DNA of 64,000 nt from Streptomyces sp. NBC_01750 (GTDB taxonomy: Bacteria; Actinomycetota; Actinomycetes; Streptomycetales; Streptomycetaceae): positions 8,062,001-8,126,000 of the forward strand of contig NZ_CP109137.1 of the NCBI RefSeq assembly GCF_035918095.1. The letters are read 5' to 3'. The notes beneath the pieces were generated by a model. The model worked only from the letters and a program-made list of their open reading frames with translations, made no database searches and was not told the origin of the DNA. Positions 60,867 to 64,000 of the stretch are shown here, one piece after another. Both the position numbers and the translations under genes were made by a program. Each line of letters begins with the position of its first letter. Within the stretch, counting starts at the first letter, position 1.

Positions 60867-61824
60867 GATCGTCGGTGCGGGACTGCTTTCGCACGTCCCC
60901 ACCATCGTGCTCCCGCAGGAGGACCGGTTCGAGCTGAACAACGGCAAGGAGATCACCCTTGTCACCGGCCTTCAGGAGCTGCGCCGGGACGTCTTCGGGG
61001 CCGTCGGCTACGACACCGTCGTCGTCCTGGACTCGCACTGGGCGACCACCGTCGAGTTCGTCATCACCGCCCAGGACCGCCGCGCCGGCCTGTTCACCTC
61101 CGAAGAGCTGCCGCGAGGGATGCGCCGTATGCCCTACGACTTTCCCGGCGACCCCGAACTCGCCCACAACGTCGTTCGGTTCGCCGGGAAACACGGCACC
61201 TGGATCACCGCCGCCGACGACACCTGGCTGCCGATCCACTACGCCACCGTCAACCTGTGGAAGTACCTGGGGGAAGGGCTGCCGGACAAGCGCTGGGTCA
61301 CCATAGGCGTCTGCCAGACCGGCGACATGGAGGACCACCTGCGGCTCGGCCGCGCCCTCGCCGACGGCATCGCAGCGACCCCCGGCCGCAAGGTGCTGCT
61401 GATCGCCTCCGGTGCCCTCTCGCACACGTTCTGGCCGCTGCGCGAGCTGCGCGAACACGAGCCCAGCGACCCTTCCCACATCTTCAGCGCCGAGGCCCGG
61501 GAGGCCGACCGCAAGCGCATCGCCTGGTTCAAGGAGGGCCGCCACGCCAAGGTCCTTGAGACCATGCCGGAATTCTGGAAGCACAAGCCCGAGGCGAAGT
61601 TCTTCCACTATCTGATGATGGCGGGCGCGCTCGGTGAGGGTGAGTGCATCGCCGGGGCGCGGCAGTACGGGGAGTACGAGAACGCCATCGGCACCGGCCA
61701 GGCACACCTCTGGTTCGACCGCCCGGCCGAGGGCTGGACCGGGACCGGCACACCTAACGCCGCACACCGACTGCGCCACGACCCGCACCACCACCGCGAC
61801 CCGCATGCCGACCAGGAGAGCTGA
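60859..61824 (+). CDS. hpaD: 3,4-dihydroxyphenylacetate 2,3-dioxygenase-like extradiol dioxygenase
   Basis: A 321-residue class III (LigB-type) extradiol dioxygenase. Iron ligands are expected in GLLSHVPTIVLP and VVLDSHWATTVEF; ASGALSHTFWPL is the catalytic-His block. The same blocks occur in E. coli HpaD. It opens the ring of homoprotocatechuate between C2 and C3. The last 25 residues are His-rich (HDPHHHRDPHAD), which is unusual and could be a metal-binding tail. The next gene starts 1 bp after the stop. Confidence 0.85.
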   Translation: MGEIVGAGLLSHVPTIVLPQEDRFELNNGKEITLVTGLQELRRDVFGAVGYDTVVVLDSHWATTVEFVITAQDRRAGLFTSEELPRGMRRMPYDFPGDPELAHNVVRFAGKHGTWITAADDTWLPIHYATVNLWKYLGEGLPDKRWVTIGVCQTGDMEDHLRLGRALADGIAATPGRKVLLIASGALSHTFWPLRELREHEPSDPSHIFSAEAREADRKRIAWFKEGRHAKVLETMPEFWKHKPEAKFFHYLMMAGALGEGECIAGARQYGEYENAIGTGQAHLWFDRPAEGWTGTGTPNAAHRLRHDPHHHRDPHADQES

Positions 61825-61825
61825 C

Positions 61826-62692
61826 ATGCCTGAGACGACCGAGATCTCCGAGTACCGCCGCATCCTCCTCGACGGCGCCGTTGTCGAGACCGTCCGTGAC
61901 GGCGATGAGCTGGTCGCCGGCGACGGCCGCCGGGTCAAGGCCGACGAGGCACGGCATCTCCCCCCGGTCGTCCCGTCCAAGATCGTCGCGGTCCATCTCA
62001 ACCACCGCAGCAGGGTCGACGAGTTCCGGATCGGGCTCCCGGACACACCGACGTACTTCCACAAGCCGACGTCGTCGCTCAACGCACACCAGGGCGCCAT
62101 CGTCCGCCCCGCGGGATGCAAATGGCTCAACTACGAGGGCGAGGTCGCCATCGTCATCGGCAGGACCTGCCGCAACGTAGCGCCCGACCGGGCGGGGGAG
62201 TACATCGCGGGCTACACCATCGCCAACGATTTCGGCCTGCACGACTTCCGCGACACCGACGCCGGCTCCATGCTGCGCGTCAAGGGCTCCGACACGCTCT
62301 GTCCGCTCGGCCCCGGCCTTGTCACCGACTGGGACTTCCACGGCAAGCGGCTGCGTACATACGTCAACGGCGAAGTCGTCCAGGACGGTTCGACCGACGA
62401 GATGAACTGGGACATGCACTATCTCGTTGCCGACATCGCCCGCACCATCACCCTGTTCCCCGGCGACGTTCTGCTGTCCGGCACGCCGGCCAACTCGCGG
62501 CCGGTCAAGCCCGGCGATGTCGTGGAGGTGGAGGTCGACGGCCTCGGCCGGCTGACCAACCACATCGTCAGCGGCCCGGCCGCGATCCGCGCGGACGTGG
62601 GCGCGCAGCCCACCGAGTCGGAGGAGGTGCTCTCAACGGCGCTCGGCGGCGACTGGGAGTTCCGCGGCGTCAGGCCGCCCGGGCGGGACTGA
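61826..62692 (+). CDS. hpaG: Fumarylacetoacetate hydrolase-family enzyme (HpaG-like)
   Basis: A 288-residue FAH-fold enzyme. NYEGEVAIVIGRTCRNV and DFGLHDFRDTDAG hold the acidic metal ligands, and KGSDTLCPLGPGLV and MHYLVADIARTITLFPGDVL are family blocks. AGGAG lies 7 nt upstream of ATG 61826. In the 4-hydroxyphenylacetate pathway such enzymes isomerise and decarboxylate the ring-opened product. Only one FAH domain is present here, where E. coli HpaG has two. The operon ends in a hairpin. Confidence 0.82.
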   Translation: MPETTEISEYRRILLDGAVVETVRDGDELVAGDGRRVKADEARHLPPVVPSKIVAVHLNHRSRVDEFRIGLPDTPTYFHKPTSSLNAHQGAIVRPAGCKWLNYEGEVAIVIGRTCRNVAPDRAGEYIAGYTIANDFGLHDFRDTDAGSMLRVKGSDTLCPLGPGLVTDWDFHGKRLRTYVNGEVVQDGSTDEMNWDMHYLVADIARTITLFPGDVLLSGTPANSRPVKPGDVVEVEVDGLGRLTNHIVSGPAAIRADVGAQPTESEEVLSTALGGDWEFRGVRPPGRD

Positions 62693-62708
62693 GACCCCGA
62701 GCCAAGGA

Positions 62709-62740
62709 GTGGGCCCGGATCATCAGGGATCCGGCCCCAC
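62709..62740. terminator. Bidirectional terminator between hpaG and the gamma-glutamyl hydrolase gene
   Basis: GTGGGCCCGGATC and GATCCGGCCCCAC pair at 12 of 13 positions with a 6-nt loop, midway between the two convergent stops. Confidence 0.8.
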
Positions 62741-62753
62741 ACCTCTCAGCCCA

Positions 62754-63473
62754 TCACAGAACGCCGGAAGCCCGCACGAGCGCGTCGAAGAGCCGTTGCT
62801 GGGCGGGATCCTCGTGCGCGGTGTCCTCGGGATGCCACTGCACGGCCGCGAACCAGCCCTGCGCTCCGGTGAGTTCCACAGCCTCGGGTGTGCCGTCGGC
62901 GGCCGTGGCGGTGATGCGCAGCCCGTCACCGAGTCGGTCGACGCACTGGTGGTGACAGCAGGAGGCCTCGGTCTTCTCGGCGCCGGTGATCCGGGCGATC
63001 CGCGAACCGGGCCGTATTGCTACGGGGTGCACCGTATCGCGGTGCTCGCGACCGCCCATGTCCTGGTGCAGAGTGCCGCCCAGAACGGTGTTGACGACCT
63101 GGAGCCCGCGGCAGACAGCGAGCAGCGGCAGACCACTGCGCAGCGCCTGGCGGGCGGCTTCGAGGTCGAAGCCGTCCTGCTCGTCGTCGACGTCGTACAC
63201 ACTGTCGTGGCGGCCCCGGTCTCCGTAGCGATGGGGGGCGAGGTCGCCTCCGCCGGGAAGCAGGAGGCCGTCGAACCGGGCCAGTCGGGCCGCGACCCCG
63301 GCCGGATCGGCGATGCCTCCGGGGGCGTACGGATGGATGGTCACGGGCTCACCGCCCGCCCGCCACACCGCCTCCACGAGGGCACGGGCGTTGACCTCGG
63401 CGGCGTACCGCAGCGCGGAGGTGGAGTCGGCGAAGCGGGCGGGGAGCGCGATCAGGGGTCTTGGGGCTGTCAC
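62754..63473 (-). CDS. puuD: Gamma-glutamyl-GABA hydrolase-like (peptidase C26) enzyme
   Basis: A 239-residue class I glutamine-amidotransferase-fold hydrolase. Cys121 is in LLAVCRGLQVVNTV, and the His214/Glu216 pair in AVQWHPEDT. GLLLPGGGDLAPHRYG is the oxyanion region. PuuD-type enzymes split gamma-glutamyl-GABA or related products, releasing glutamate. GTG 63473 overlaps the stop of an aldehyde dehydrogenase remnant (GTGA). It is transcribed toward hpaG, with an operator copy 120 bp upstream. Confidence 0.85.
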   Translation of the reverse strand: MTAPRPLIALPARFADSTSALRYAAEVNARALVEAVWRAGGEPVTIHPYAPGGIADPAGVAARLARFDGLLLPGGGDLAPHRYGDRGRHDSVYDVDDEQDGFDLEAARQALRSGLPLLAVCRGLQVVNTVLGGTLHQDMGGREHRDTVHPVAIRPGSRIARITGAEKTEASCCHHQCVDRLGDGLRITATAADGTPEAVELTGAQGWFAAVQWHPEDTAHEDPAQQRLFDALVRASGVL

Positions 63474-63538
63474 AGCTGGATCCAGGTCGATGTGAGCTCG
63501 GTGTACTTCTCCAGGGCGTGAGCGGCTTTCAGGGCGCG
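63470..63538 (-). pseudogene. C-terminal tail of a PuuC-like aldehyde dehydrogenase
   Basis: Twenty-two codons directly before and overlapping the puuD-like start read RALKAAHALEKYTELTST and then WIQL and stop. This is the usual C-terminus of gamma-glutamylaminobutyraldehyde dehydrogenases (HALEKYTELKTTW). Upstream in the same frame the Gly-rich ALDH motif is absent and no start codon is found, so the rest of the gene is gone. Confidence 0.6.
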
Positions 63539-63592
63539 CGAGACTCGAGGTGCGGTGGTGAGGTCGCTGGTCCGGAGCCCCGAACGCCGTTG

Positions 63593-63604
63593 TTTGAGAT
63601 CAAA
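63593..63604 (-). promoter_or_regulatory. Operator copy 3 of the amine/homoprotocatechuate regulon
   Basis: TTTGAGATCAAA followed by CGATAT, upstream of the aldehyde dehydrogenase tail and puuD-like gene. It shares TTTGR...YCAAACG with the copies at 58243 and 58360. Confidence 0.6.
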
Positions 63605-63762
63605 CGATATGAATCCGCGTCCGCACCGTCAAGGGCCTGACCGTATGTGAGGCCGGAGGCGGCGTGAGGTCAGGCATCGTGCGACCGGTGGGATCGTGAG
63701 GCCTGGGGCCGCGCGCGTGCTCAGGCCCGGCGATGTGCGTGCTCATGCCTGGCGGCGGTCGC

Positions 63763-64000
63763 TCACGCCTTCGGGCGCCGGCCGCTGCGCCGCGGCACCG
63801 GGGGAGCCCCGTCGAGCAGCTGCATCCGGCGCTCCTCGCCATGCGCCTCGATCTGTACGACGATGCGGCGCAGTGCGTTCGCCGTCTGCAGGCACTCCTC
63901 GTCGCTCAACTGCTCGGCGACGAAGGCCTCCTCGGCGTTGAACTCCGGGAAGAGGCTGTGCATCTGCGCCTCGCCCTTGTCGGTGAGGGCCAGCAGCACC
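63763..64000 (-). CDS. MarR-family transcriptional regulator, C-terminal part
   Basis: The gene enters from the right edge; about 79 C-terminal residues are visible. LLALTDKGEAQMHSLFPEFN is the wing-to-helix-5 region of MarR proteins and EEAFVAEQLSDEECLQTANA the following dimerisation helix. The tail is basic (RRSGRRPKA). It reads toward the puuD-like gene and the amine/ring-cleavage cluster and is the best placed candidate to bind the three TTTGRnnYCAAACG boxes; this is inference. Confidence 0.75.
   Translation of the reverse strand, partial: VLLALTDKGEAQMHSLFPEFNAEEAFVAEQLSDEECLQTANALRRIVVQIEAHGEERRMQLLDGAPPVPRRSGRRPKA

Noticed and set aside
58458..60965. An 835-codon minus-strand open frame opposite the ADC-fold and hpaE genes
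   Set aside because: No recognisable motif, and the plus strand carries complete enzymes with catalytic residues.

Overview
The window is linear actinomycete chromosome, most probably Streptomyces. The evidence is very high GC with GC-rich third codon positions, frequent GTG and occasional TTG starts, GGAGG-type ribosome sites, 4-bp start/stop overlaps, GC-rich terminator hairpins without U-tracts, many secreted Tat/Sec proteins and lipoproteins, and chitinase genes carrying the TGGTCnAGACCA-type boxes known from Streptomyces. I saw no rRNA, tRNA, CRISPR array, insertion sequence or prophage. It reads as accessory chromosome rich in catabolic and secreted functions.

Layout. 1-2043: a lipoprotein / response regulator / sensor kinase operon resembling cseA-cseB-cseC but with no sigE next to it. 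2157-4063: an SPFH/Band-7 protein coupled to an NAD-kinase-like protein behind a promoter covered by two inverted repeats. 4210-13203: secreted SGNH hydrolase, a small tyrosine phosphatase, an MFS exporter, a Tat-type peptidoglycan amidase, a Ser/Thr kinase with a coupled membrane protein, and a streptogrisin-type protease. 13324-18149: flavodoxin-like reductase, DUF5988 protein, TPR protein, DoxX protein, DJ-1/PfpI protein and a lysyl-PG-synthase-like membrane protein. 18511-21423: secreted PHA depolymerase plus a second secreted esterase. 21631-23752: a DNA-alkylation-type cluster (ogt, 2OG-Fe oxygenase, Ada-like zinc domain, unknown). 23725-25493: nucleoside hydrolase and a TetR regulator.

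25643-33028 (minus) is a long acyl-CoA/carboxylate operon: a 136-aa unknown, a NuoF-like flavoprotein, ferredoxin, ADP-forming acyl-CoA synthetase, two tandem acyl-CoA dehydrogenases, then 3-hydroxyacyl-CoA dehydrogenase. Divergent from it, 33411-41693 (plus) carries a Rieske oxygenase, a PotD-PotB-PotC-PotA importer, an FAD amine oxidase and an aldehyde dehydrogenase: uptake and oxidation of an amine. The shared intergenic region holds two related 14-bp palindromes around a promoter, and the NuoF-like protein plus ferredoxin could be the missing electron chain of the Rieske oxygenase.

41844-50215: cysteine-desulfurase-like enzyme, small secreted protein, a GntR-regulated sugar-acid operon (GntR, KDG dehydratase-type aldolase, arabinonate dehydratase), glutamate dehydrogenase, the tail of a lost MarR gene and a serine hydrolase. 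50462-55241: two GH18 chitinases, each with DasR-type boxes, flanking an AI-2E-family membrane protein and a lipoprotein.

55443-63473 is the most distinctive block: aromatic amino acid decarboxylase plus a glutamine-synthetase-like ligase (minus), divergent from an acetoacetate-decarboxylase-fold protein, HpaE, HpaD and HpaG-like enzymes (plus), closed by a gamma-glutamyl-GABA-hydrolase-like enzyme preceded by the decayed tail of a PuuC-like aldehyde dehydrogenase. Three copies of a TTTGRnnYCAAACG-type box sit in front of these units, so they look like one regulon joining gamma-glutamyl amine chemistry to homoprotocatechuate ring cleavage. The window ends inside a MarR gene.
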